A stretch of DNA of 64,000 bases from JAAYZB01 sp937958685 (GTDB lineage Bacteria > Bacillota_I > Bacilli_A > Izemoplasmatales > Hujiaoplasmataceae). The position numbers and the translations under genes are program-made. Within the stretch, counting starts at the first letter, position 1. Each line of letters starts with the position of its first letter. The stretch is taken from positions 6,518 to 70,517 of the forward strand of contig DAITAL010000004.1 in the NCBI GenBank assembly GCA_036824265.1. Reading direction: 5' to 3'. Below the pieces are notes generated by a model. It worked only from the letters and a program-made list of their open reading frames with translations, was not told the DNA's origin and did not search any database. Positions 41,518 through 49,513 of the stretch are shown one piece after another.

Positions 41518-43725
41518 TTATTTTTGGAGTTTGGCCTGCAGTTCCGCCTTGGGATCAAGCATTGACATCTGCAGCCGTTTGCGTTCAAGATCAACGCCGA
41601 CGACCCATACCTTGACGATGTCGCCGACACTGACGACCTCAAGCGGATGACGGATGTATTTGCGGCTCATCTTGGAGATGTGGACAAGTCCCGCCTCCTT
41701 GATGCCGCAGTCGATGAAAGCGCCGAAATCGACGACGTTCCGCACTGTTCCCTGCAGTTCCATCCCGGTTTGCAGATCCTCAAGCCGGAGCAGATCGCTC
41801 TTCAAGATCGGCTGGGGAAACTGGTCGCGAAGATCTCTTGTCGGTGCCACAAACGCGTCCAGCAGGTCGACCATCGTCACCGGATGGATGTCCAGTTTTT
41901 TGGCAAGATCGGCCGCGTTTTGCCTGGAGATGATCTCCACACAACGCCTGGTGCCGATTTCCTCGGCCGTGATCCCGAGGTGTTCAAGGATTTTCTTCGC
42001 CAAATCATAGCTTTCCGGATGGATCGGCGTTTTGTCGAAGGGATTGTCGGAATCGAGGATCCTGAGGAAGCCGATGGCCTGTTCGAAAGTCTTGGATCCC
42101 ATTTTCGGCACTTGCTTGATCGATTCGCGGTTCTTGAAGGGGCCGTTTTCTTCGCGGTGGATCACGATGTTTTGGGCTACCGCCGCCGACAGTCCGGCAA
42201 CGAAACGCATCAGGGACGATGAGGCGGTGTTGACGTTGACACCGACCTGGTTGACGGCGGTCGAAACGACGAAGTCGAGCGAATCGGTCAATTTGGCTTG
42301 GGAGACATCGTGTTGATATTGGCCGACACCGATCGACTTCGGATCGATCTTGACCAGTTCGCTCAAGGGGTCCTGCATCCGGCGCGCGATGCTCACGGCC
42401 GAGCGCTCCTCCACCTGGAACTCCGGAAACTCCTGTCTGGCCAAATCCGAGGCGGAATAGACCGAGGCTCCCGCCTCGCTGACGATCACATATTTGACAT
42501 CCCGGTCGACTTCCCGGATGACCTGGACCACAAACGCCTCGGTTTCCCGGGAGGCGGTGCCATTGCCGATCGCGATGATCTCGATGTGGTGCTTTTCGAT
42601 GAAATAGCGCAGTTTGCGCTTGGCGACGTCCAACTTCTGCGCGTCGACGGTTTCACCCGGTTTTGATTCATGCGGATAAATGACGCCCTTGTCGATGAAT
42701 TTGCCGAAGGAATCGATAACGGCGAGCTTGCAGCCGGTTCGAAACGCGGGATCGACGCCAAGTACCATTTTTCCCTTCAAGGGCGGCTGCAACAACAAAC
42801 TCCTGAGGTTTTCCGAAAAGATATGGATCGCCTGATCCTCCGCCTTTTCGGTGAAGTCGCTGCGGATTTCCCGTTCGATCGAAGGGCTGATCAGGCGCTT
42901 GTAGGCGTCCTCGATTGCCGCTTCCACGAGTTCGACAACGGGCGAAGTCCGCTTGCCGATGAACTTGGTCCGGAGATATCCGAGAATCGGTTCCGTGGCG
43001 ACATTGATCTTCGCGGTGATGACCTTTTCCTTTTCGGCACGGTTGATGGCCAGAATCCGATATAGTTTGATATTCTTCAGGGGTTCCTCATACTCGTAAT
43101 AATTCTTGTAGGTTTGGTAAGGATCGTCGGCGTCTTTCTTCCTGGTTGTGACGATGTTCCCGTTTTTGTAGGTGTGGTCCCTGATCCACTTGCGATAATC
43201 CGCATTGTCGGAGACAATCTCGGCGATGATGTGTTTGGCTCCCTCAAGGGCTTCGGAAACATCCGCGACTTCTTCATTCAAGAAGGGGGCGCAGACCGAT
43301 TCCGGCGCAAATTCGGCTGGGTATTCCAGAATCAGTTTCGCCAGCGGCTCCAATCCTTTTCTGATGGCTTCGGTGGCCTTCGTTTTCTTTTTCTCTTTGT
43401 ATGGACGGTAGATGTCTTCCAGATCAACGAGTTTTTCCGCCGCCTGGATCGCCAGTTTGACTTCTTCTGTCAACATGCCCTTCTCGTCGATGAGGCGGGT
43501 GATGTCTTCCTTGCGCTTGGCGAAATTGACCGCATACTCGTATTCCTTTTCGATCGCCCGGATCTGTTCCTCGTCCAAAGAGCCCGTGACCTCCTTGCGA
43601 TAACGGGCGATGAAGGGCACTGTCTGCCCTTCCTGTAACAAATCGAGCACCGCCTTGATTTGGGCGATGGTGATCTGCTGGTTGATGGCGATTTGTTTGA
43701 TCAAATCCTCATTCAAGTATTCCAT
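41518..43725 (-). CDS. tex: Tex-family RNA-binding transcription accessory protein
   Basis: 735 aa. Tex order is complete: N-terminal helical region (VPFIARYRKEVTGSLDEEQI), YqgF/RNase-H-like domain (VLGVDPAFRTGCKLAVID, about 320), helix-hairpin-helix repeats (SSSLMRFVAGLSAAVAQNIV, about 500), and a C-terminal S1 domain (GTVRNVVDFGAFIDCGIKE, about 650-725). Cytoplasmic, nucleic-acid-binding and conserved in Firmicutes; thought to act in transcription. ATG 43725 with TAGGGGG upstream. Confidence 0.96.
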   Translation of the reverse strand: MEYLNEDLIKQIAINQQITIAQIKAVLDLLQEGQTVPFIARYRKEVTGSLDEEQIRAIEKEYEYAVNFAKRKEDITRLIDEKGMLTEEVKLAIQAAEKLVDLEDIYRPYKEKKKTKATEAIRKGLEPLAKLILEYPAEFAPESVCAPFLNEEVADVSEALEGAKHIIAEIVSDNADYRKWIRDHTYKNGNIVTTRKKDADDPYQTYKNYYEYEEPLKNIKLYRILAINRAEKEKVITAKINVATEPILGYLRTKFIGKRTSPVVELVEAAIEDAYKRLISPSIEREIRSDFTEKAEDQAIHIFSENLRSLLLQPPLKGKMVLGVDPAFRTGCKLAVIDSFGKFIDKGVIYPHESKPGETVDAQKLDVAKRKLRYFIEKHHIEIIAIGNGTASRETEAFVVQVIREVDRDVKYVIVSEAGASVYSASDLARQEFPEFQVEERSAVSIARRMQDPLSELVKIDPKSIGVGQYQHDVSQAKLTDSLDFVVSTAVNQVGVNVNTASSSLMRFVAGLSAAVAQNIVIHREENGPFKNRESIKQVPKMGSKTFEQAIGFLRILDSDNPFDKTPIHPESYDLAKKILEHLGITAEEIGTRRCVEIISRQNAADLAKKLDIHPVTMVDLLDAFVAPTRDLRDQFPQPILKSDLLRLEDLQTGMELQGTVRNVVDFGAFIDCGIKEAGLVHISKMSRKYIRHPLEVVSVGDIVKVWVVGVDLERKRLQMSMLDPKAELQAKLQK

Positions 43726-43805
43726 GTATCCCCCTACGTGAAAGAACAGCCGAAGGTGTTCGCTTGTCTAAATGATACCATATTATGGAACAAAAATAAA
43801 TAAAC

Positions 43806-43825
43806 AAAAAAACCCTTGCGGGTTT
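43806..43825 (-). terminator. Terminator upstream of tex
   Basis: Minus strand AAACCC-GCAA-GGGTTT followed by a T-run. It ends the thioredoxin-like gene, so tex has its own promoter (TGGTATCAT near 43780, minus strand). Confidence 0.8.
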
Positions 43826-43850
43826 TCAGCGGTGCCTAGTTGGCTTATTA

Positions 43851-44369
43851 TCAGTTGAACGGCTCGTAGGTTCCGGTTCTGACAGCGGCGAGCGTGTCCA
43901 CAACGGCGGTGGTGCCGATATAGACGCCGGCGAGTTCGCCATCAACGACCGCGATCAGCATTGGATAGGAAAATGAAGTTCGCTGGATCGTTGTCAGAAA
44001 AGCGTCGCGTTCGGTTTCGCCCTCGGTGAAGGCGCTGGCTTTGGCGACCAGGAAAGTGCCGCCGTTCTTGGTGATCCGGTTCGCTGATTGCAGTACTTGC
44101 TTGGCGATGGAGGTGCAGCCATCGCAGGTGTCGGCGTAGAAATAGACGAGATACTTCTCGATCGGATTCTCGTCCTCGTCTTCCTGGGTATAGATTTCCG
44201 TGTATTTGACGATTTTTCCGTAGTCATCATAACCCGGGACCCTCGTCGCCACATCATAGACAAACGCGATCAGGACAAAGACAACGACGGCGATGATGAT
44301 GCCGACGATGATCTGAAGCAGCATCTGTTCGGAAGTCTGTTTTTTGAAACCTTTTTTATACGTGGCCAT
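43851..44369 (-). CDS. Membrane-anchored thioredoxin-like protein
   Basis: 172 aa. One N-terminal membrane helix (LLQIIVGIIIAVVVFVLIAF), then an extracytoplasmic domain with YLVYFYADTCDGCTSIAKQV: a CxxC redox motif (C-D-G-C) after a beta strand, the hallmark of thioredoxin folds. The later SFSYPMLIAVVDGELAGVYIG has the cis-proline position of the fold (YP). It may reduce or isomerise surface disulfides or act in electron delivery; the substrate is unknown. ATG 44369 with GAGGTG. Followed by a terminator, so it is a single-gene unit or ends the acpS-side transcript. Confidence 0.78.
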   Translation of the reverse strand: MATYKKGFKKQTSEQMLLQIIVGIIIAVVVFVLIAFVYDVATRVPGYDDYGKIVKYTEIYTQEDEDENPIEKYLVYFYADTCDGCTSIAKQVLQSANRITKNGGTFLVAKASAFTEGETERDAFLTTIQRTSFSYPMLIAVVDGELAGVYIGTTAVVDTLAAVRTGTYEPFN

Positions 44370-44452
44370 ATTTTCACCTCAGCATTTATAATTTTACTAG
44401 AATGGGCACGATTATGCAAGAGATATTTATCGTGTCCCGCCAACAGCTTCGC

Positions 44453-44794
44453 CTATGCATCCTCGAGGATGCAGAGGGCGATCGCATAGTCCCGCTCGTG
44501 ACTGATCGAAAGCCAGCATTTAATGCCCGCAAGTTGCGGCTTGACAAGCAATGGTCTGCCGTTGCCGTCGTTTTCCACCGACATCTCGTTGAAAGCGAAA
44601 AACAGCGGGGTCGCGGCGAACGCTTTTGTCAAGGCTTCCTTGACGGCGAATCGGCCGGCGAGAAATTCCCGCTTTCGCGAGACGGCCGCGAACCCTTCGT
44701 ACATGAGCAATTCCTCGGCGCTTAAGATCCTTGAGGCGTGTTTGTCGTCGATTCTGGCGATGTCGACGATGTCCGTGCCGATGCCCTTAATCAC
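44453..44794 (-). CDS. acpS: Holo-[acyl-carrier-protein] synthase
   Basis: 113 aa, slightly short for the family (about 120). GIGTDIVDIARID at the N-terminus holds the metal-binding Asp, and RFAVKEALTKAF the conserved Glu. It moves 4'-phosphopantetheine from CoA onto acyl-carrier protein. The start overlaps the end of whiA by 8 nt. The C-terminus is shorter than usual (ends CILEDA). Confidence 0.93.
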   Translation of the reverse strand: MIKGIGTDIVDIARIDDKHASRILSAEELLMYEGFAAVSRKREFLAGRFAVKEALTKAFAATPLFFAFNEMSVENDGNGRPLLVKPQLAGIKCWLSISHERDYAIALCILEDA

Positions 44795-45740
44795 GATTTC
44801 CCTCCTCGATCAGCAACTGCCGCGCCAGATCCCTGATCGCCCGGAACCGGTGGTTCAGGGCGGATTTGGAGATTTGTTCGGGAAAGTGCTCTTTCGATGC
44901 GTAACTGAGTTCGAGCAATGTCGATTCCGGATACTTCTTGCGCAACAGGATCGCCTCCTGCATGCTTTTGGGGATCCGGTTCTTGAGTTTCTTCTCGATT
45001 ACGGCAATGTGCTCCATCTGCTTGGCAGCCGCATCGAGTGCCTTTTTCTCGTTGGCGATATCGCAATTGATCACACGGTTGATCGAATTCTTGAAATCGC
45101 GCTTGATCCGGCTGTCCTCGAAGACGAACAGCGAATTGGTCGCGTCGATCACCCGGAGGAAATCGGCGACTTTCTCGGCCTCCTTGAGATAGACGATGTG
45201 TCCACGCCTGTTCGGTGCCGTCTTTGCCTTGAGTTCGAACTGGTTGGCGATGTCGCGGATGATCTCCGCCTGCCTTTCGGAGAAGGTTTGGATCTCCAGA
45301 TGATAGGTGGGCGTCTCCGGGCTGTTCATCGAACCGCCGGCAAGGAAGGCTCCCCGCAGATAAGCCCGCTTGCAGCAGTCGTTCCTGACGATCCGCTGGT
45401 CGAGTTCTTGAAAGAACACGCCCGCATGGCTGATGAGCGACAACTCCGCGATCACCTTTTGCGTCTGGTCGGAGATCTCGACAACATACATGTCGTGCTT
45501 TTGCAGTTTCGCCTGTTTTTTGCTGATGAGGGTGAGTTCGACGCCGAACAAGCCCTTGGTGAGTCTCATCAGCTTGCGGATGACGGCGAGATTGGTGCTT
45601 TGGAACAAGAGCCGCATTCCCTCGCTGTTGATCTCGATCGACCCCCCGATATGAAACATCGCCGAAAGTTCGGCTCTGTTGCAGCAGTCCAGGTGGTTGA
45701 GGCTTGACAATTCGGTTTTGACGTCGGTTGAGAACGACAT
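44787..45740 (-). CDS. whiA: DNA-binding protein WhiA
   Basis: 317 aa; homing-endonuclease-like N-terminal domain plus a C-terminal helix-turn-helix (KNRIPKSMQEAILLRKKYPESTLLELSYAS region). Conserved in Gram-positive bacteria, where it affects cell division and chromosome segregation. Start: of three in-frame candidates (GTG 45749, ATG 45746, ATG 45740) I prefer 45740, since MSFSTDVKTELS is the family N-terminus and GGAG lies 8 nt upstream. The usual partners yvcJ/yvcK are not beside it here. Confidence 0.93.
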   Translation of the reverse strand: MSFSTDVKTELSSLNHLDCCNRAELSAMFHIGGSIEINSEGMRLLFQSTNLAVIRKLMRLTKGLFGVELTLISKKQAKLQKHDMYVVEISDQTQKVIAELSLISHAGVFFQELDQRIVRNDCCKRAYLRGAFLAGGSMNSPETPTYHLEIQTFSERQAEIIRDIANQFELKAKTAPNRRGHIVYLKEAEKVADFLRVIDATNSLFVFEDSRIKRDFKNSINRVINCDIANEKKALDAAAKQMEHIAVIEKKLKNRIPKSMQEAILLRKKYPESTLLELSYASKEHFPEQISKSALNHRFRAIRDLARQLLIEEGNRD

Positions 45741-45756
45741 CGGCATCACTCCGCCA

Positions 45757-46674
45757 TCAATGAAGATTTTCCAAAAACTTGACAGCCGACAACGCGGCGA
45801 TCGCGCCGTCGGAAATCGCGGTTACGATGAAACGATAGTCCTTTTTGGTCACGTCGCCGCAGGCGAACAGGCCGGAAACCCGGGTGGCCATTTCCTGGTT
45901 GACGTTGATGAAGCCCTGTCTGTCGACGACATTGAAGTCCTGGATGAATCCGCAATCAGCCTGGTTGCCGGCGTAGATGAAGACGCCGGAGACCTTTCGC
46001 TGTGTTTCGGTTCCATCCGCGAGCGCGGTCAGCTTGACACTTTCCAATTCGGCAGATCCGCAGAAGCCCGTCACTTTCGTTGCCAACAGGCATTCGATCT
46101 TCGGCTCGGCGAGGACCCGGTCGACGACGCCTTTGATCGCGGTGAATTTCGGCAATTCGTGAACGATCGTCACTTTGCGGCACATCTGGCTGAGATACAG
46201 CGCTTCCTCCAGGGCGGAGTCGCCGCCGCCGACAACGAGGACCTCCTCGTCCTGGTGGAAGATGCCGTCGCAAACGGCGCAATAGGATATGCCTTTGCCG
46301 ACGAACCGTTTCTCATCCGCCACGCCCAATTCCTTGGGATTGGTGCCGGTGGCGATGATCACCGCCCGGGCGTGGTAGGTTTCGTTGTCTGTCTTGATGA
46401 GGAAACCGGATCCGGTCGGGTCAAGACTGGCGACCGTCGCCTGTGTCACGGCGATGCCCAGATCCCAGAGGTGGTTGACCATTTTCTCGATCAGTTCCTG
46501 GGCGGTGACTTTCCCGAATCCGAGATAATTGTCGACTTCATATGTGGAATGCAGACGCCCGCCGGGAGTGTTCTTGTCGAGCAACACCACTTCCCGATTG
46601 GCTCTTTTGGCGTAAATGGCCGCCATCATGCCGGCCGGTCCGGCACCGATGATGAGGATCTCCGTGCTGACCAT
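45757..46674 (-). CDS. trxB: Thioredoxin reductase
   Basis: 305-aa FAD/NAD(P)H flavoenzyme. FAD site IIGAGPAGMMAAIYAKR, redox pair in YCAVCDG (C-A-V-C), NAD(P)H site VLVVGGGDSALEEALYL, and C-terminal FACGDVTKKDYRFIVTA. It keeps thioredoxin reduced. It is 3 nt downstream of the lgt stop, in the order hprK-lgt-trxB-whiA known from Firmicutes. Confidence 0.95.
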   Translation of the reverse strand: MVSTEILIIGAGPAGMMAAIYAKRANREVVLLDKNTPGGRLHSTYEVDNYLGFGKVTAQELIEKMVNHLWDLGIAVTQATVASLDPTGSGFLIKTDNETYHARAVIIATGTNPKELGVADEKRFVGKGISYCAVCDGIFHQDEEVLVVGGGDSALEEALYLSQMCRKVTIVHELPKFTAIKGVVDRVLAEPKIECLLATKVTGFCGSAELESVKLTALADGTETQRKVSGVFIYAGNQADCGFIQDFNVVDRQGFINVNQEMATRVSGLFACGDVTKKDYRFIVTAISDGAIAALSAVKFLENLH

Positions 46675-46677
46675 GGC

Positions 46678-47904
46678 TTATTCCCCGAAATGTCCGGGAA
46701 GCCGGCTGTAATCGATGCCTTTGCGCTTGATCCTGACGAAAGCCGAAACCGCGATGCCGGCGAGAATCATCAACACCGAGGTGACGATCGCCGATTTGAA
46801 CGTCAGGCCGAAAAGTTCGAACGTCAGGGGATCGGTGCGCATCGTTTCGATGAAAATCCTGACGCCGCCGTACCAAACCAGGTAGAGGGCGAAGATCTCG
46901 CCGATCTGGATCTTCTTGATGCGCCGCAAGATGAGCATCAGGGAAAAGCCGAGAAGATTGAACATCGACTCATAGTAGAACGTCGGGTGGTAAAAACCGG
47001 TCAGGGGTTCGACTCCGTAGCCGTGAAGACCCTGTTTGATATACATGTTGTTGACGATGAACTCCGGGATCAATAGCGCTCTAAGGTGATTGTACTGTTC
47101 CTCAAGCGTCAGATTGGCGATGCCGTTGGTCATGCCGCCGACGATCCCGCCATGGGCTTCCTGGTTGAAGAAGTTGCCCCATCTGCCAAAGGCTTGGGCG
47201 ATGATGAAGCCGACGGCGACGATATCAAGGAAAGCGAACATATCGATCTTTTTGATTTTGGTGTGGATGAAGACACAGATGATCGCGGTGAAAAAGGCAC
47301 CATGGATGGCCAGTCCGGCAAGCCCGAAGTCGCTGAAGTCGAGCGTTCCGCTGGAGAATCCGAGGATCCTCAGCAAAGTCGGGAAGAACCCGCCACCGGC
47401 AAAGGAATCCCATTCGAAGGCGACATACCACAACCGCGACCCGAGGATGGCGACTGGAACGACCCATAAAAACCCGTCGATGAAATCGTCCTGTTTCATC
47501 CCGTGGCGCTTGATTTCCCGCAAACTGAGCCCCAACGCCACCAAAATCCCGAGCATGATGAAAAACGAGTAAAAGACGACCGAGCGGCCGAAAATCGTCA
47601 CGACCCGGTTGTCCAGCGTGTAAATGGCCTTGATCGTGGTGTCGCTGTCGATTTCGGGATAGGCCGACTCCCAGACGCTCCATCTGGTGAAATAGGCGTT
47701 TTCTTTGTTGTTGGGTTCGGCGGGCGGCATGATCGCGCACGCCTCGCCGGCGTCGCAGGTGATTTCCTTCAGAATCGTTCCGTCATAATCGATGAATGTC
47801 ACCTTGAAAGTCTCGGCGGGTTCGTCTTGCCCGCCGCAGCCATAAAAAAAGCCCATCATGCCCAAGAGCATAATGACCGTCATGATTTTGCCAAACCTTT
47901 TCAT
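46678..47904 (-). CDS. lgt: Prolipoprotein diacylglyceryl transferase with N-terminal lipoprotein-like extension
   Basis: 408 aa versus about 270 for typical Lgt. The core (about 100-408) is a standard membrane enzyme: GLAIHGAFFT, FGRWGNFFNQEAHG, YHPTFYYESMFNL and GGVRIFIETMRTDPL match the conserved Lgt regions. It moves diacylglycerol from phosphatidylglycerol to the lipobox Cys of preprolipoproteins. The extra N-terminus has a signal peptide ending GFFYG-C23 and a small beta domain (about 33-97, VTFIDYDGTILKE to TTIKAIYTL) like InlB-B/Flg_new repeats. The reading frame is continuous with no internal stop. ATG 47904; the start overlaps hprK by 4 nt. Confidence 0.92.
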   Translation of the reverse strand: MKRFGKIMTVIMLLGMMGFFYGCGGQDEPAETFKVTFIDYDGTILKEITCDAGEACAIMPPAEPNNKENAYFTRWSVWESAYPEIDSDTTIKAIYTLDNRVVTIFGRSVVFYSFFIMLGILVALGLSLREIKRHGMKQDDFIDGFLWVVPVAILGSRLWYVAFEWDSFAGGGFFPTLLRILGFSSGTLDFSDFGLAGLAIHGAFFTAIICVFIHTKIKKIDMFAFLDIVAVGFIIAQAFGRWGNFFNQEAHGGIVGGMTNGIANLTLEEQYNHLRALLIPEFIVNNMYIKQGLHGYGVEPLTGFYHPTFYYESMFNLLGFSLMLILRRIKKIQIGEIFALYLVWYGGVRIFIETMRTDPLTFELFGLTFKSAIVTSVLMILAGIAVSAFVRIKRKGIDYSRLPGHFGE

Positions 47905-48848
47905 TCCTCGTCCTCGTTTCGCTTTTGATTGACTTTGATCCTTTGATTCAGTTCGTTGTTGAAGTCACGTCCCGAATGGTATCCAAGCCGTTTCGATTTA
48001 TAGTCATAAGCCGCCGCCTCCACGAGTGTGGCGGTATTGCGCGCCTCGGTGATCGGCAGTTTGACAGAGGCGATCTCCGTATCGAAAATCGTGTGTTTGC
48101 CGCTTGCAAGACCCAAACGGTCGTATTTGCCGGTGGCTTCCCATTTTTCAAGTTCCACGAACAGCGAGATCCGCTTGGTTTCGCGGTAAGCCTTGGCGCC
48201 AAACAGAAAAATCACGTTGACGATGCCGATGCCGCGGATTTCCAGATACTTCCGCAGCAATTCCGGAGCCTCTCCGATCAGGACGCCCTTTTCCAATTGG
48301 TAGATCTCGACCATGTCGTCGGCCACAAGCATATAGCCGCGACGGATCAGTTCGAGGGCGACCTCGCTTTTACCGATACCGCTTTTGCCGGTGATGAGCA
48401 CGCCCACACCATTGATATCCATCAGAACCCCGTGAATGGAGATTCGCTCGGCCAGCCGGGCTTGCAGGAAAGCGAACAACTCGCTGAACAGCGAGGTCGT
48501 CTGGTAATGGCTTCTGAGAACCGGAATCGCGTAAGTTTCTCCCAATTGGAGAAACAACTCGGGGATTTTGACATTCTTGGAGAACACAAATGCCGGCGGT
48601 TCCTTGGCGAACAGCCGGTTCACCCGTTCTTCCTGCTCGCTTGCCGTAAGCGAACGGAAATAGGCTTCCTCTTTCGAACCCAGGACTTGGACGCGGTCAT
48701 GTTCGTAGAAATCGAACATGCCAGCGAGTTCCAATCCAGGCTTGGAGAGCGATGGTTTCGTAACTTTCCGGTTCGTGCCCTTGGCTCCGGCCAGGATCTC
48801 CAAAGCCATGCCGCTGATGATTTGTTCGACGGTCAGATAGCGGGACAT
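47901..48848 (-). CDS. hprK: HPr kinase/phosphorylase
   Basis: 315 aa. Walker A loop GVLITGKSGIGKSEVALEL (about residue 150), the HprK signature EIRGIGIVNV, and the downstream metal/phosphorylase region LPITEARNTATLVEAAA. It phosphorylates HPr on Ser46 when glycolytic intermediates are high; HPr-Ser-P then works with CcpA on cre sites, three candidates for which occur in this window. The ATG at 48848 (MSRYLTVEQI, GAAGG 7 nt upstream) is preferred over the longer frame, which overlaps the previous gene. Confidence 0.95.
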   Translation of the reverse strand: MSRYLTVEQIISGMALEILAGAKGTNRKVTKPSLSKPGLELAGMFDFYEHDRVQVLGSKEEAYFRSLTASEQEERVNRLFAKEPPAFVFSKNVKIPELFLQLGETYAIPVLRSHYQTTSLFSELFAFLQARLAERISIHGVLMDINGVGVLITGKSGIGKSEVALELIRRGYMLVADDMVEIYQLEKGVLIGEAPELLRKYLEIRGIGIVNVIFLFGAKAYRETKRISLFVELEKWEATGKYDRLGLASGKHTIFDTEIASVKLPITEARNTATLVEAAAYDYKSKRLGYHSGRDFNNELNQRIKVNQKRNEDEE

Positions 48849-48864
48849 CGGCATGCCTTCTTTC

Positions 48865-49422
48865 TTATTTTCTGTTCGAAAGGAGCGAAAGCCGCCTGAC
48901 AAACAGAACGTAGATATTTTTGACGATCATCCGGACCACGCCGAAGACGACCGCGAATAGCAGGGGATAGATGTAGTTGACAAAGGAGAAGAGGTTGCCG
49001 AAAACGATTAGGTCGATCGCATAGAAGAAAATGATGTTCATCAGGAAAAAGATCAATCCCGAGGAATAGAGCACCACCTTGACAAAGCGCCGGATGAAAA
49101 CCTCCTTGTAGACTTCCTCATAGATGGTGAAGGATAGGGCGATGATGATGTACAGGTAATCATAACGGATTTCCGCAAGCTGAAAAACACTGATGATCGC
49201 GTAGATGAGGATGAAGTTCACGAGCAGGCTGGTGATGAGGTTGATGAGGGGATTGGGCGAATACTTGGCCGCCAGGTCGATCTTCAAAGACCCGCCGGTT
49301 TTCTTTTTCTCGCTGCTCTTGAAATCTTTCTTCTCTTCCTTGTGTTTCTCTTTGACGATTTCGATCAGTTTTTCCAATTCTTCGATTTCTTTCCGTAAAT
49401 CCTTGTTGTCCTTGTCTTTCAT
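48865..49422 (-). CDS. Hypothetical membrane protein upstream of hprK
   Basis: 185 aa. A charged, lysine-rich, coiled-coil-prone N-terminus (LRKEIEELEKLIEIVKEKHK, about 8-27), then four hydrophobic helices. I do not recognise a family. It precedes hprK by 16 nt, so it is the first gene of hprK-lgt-trxB-whiA-acpS. Starts: ATG 49422 with GGCGG 8 nt upstream; a GTG at 49431 is possible. Confidence 0.65.
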   Translation of the reverse strand: MKDKDNKDLRKEIEELEKLIEIVKEKHKEEKKDFKSSEKKKTGGSLKIDLAAKYSPNPLINLITSLLVNFILIYAIISVFQLAEIRYDYLYIIIALSFTIYEEVYKEVFIRRFVKVVLYSSGLIFFLMNIIFFYAIDLIVFGNLFSFVNYIYPLLFAVVFGVVRMIVKNIYVLFVRRLSLLSNRK

Positions 49423-49513
49423 GATTTTCACCGCCCGACGCCGTTGTTACAGCGGGCATACTATAATAATATCACAACACCAAGTTATTTTCGAGCAATA
49501 ATAATTATCATCA

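Noticed and set aside
44453..44480. Palindrome GCATCCTCGAGGATGC at the acpS 3' end as a terminator
   Set aside because: It lies within the coding sequence up to the stop and has no T-run; likely coincidental.
45679..47076. 465-codon plus-strand frame opposite trxB and lgt
   Set aside because: Antisense of two clearly functional genes, no motif or ribosome site.
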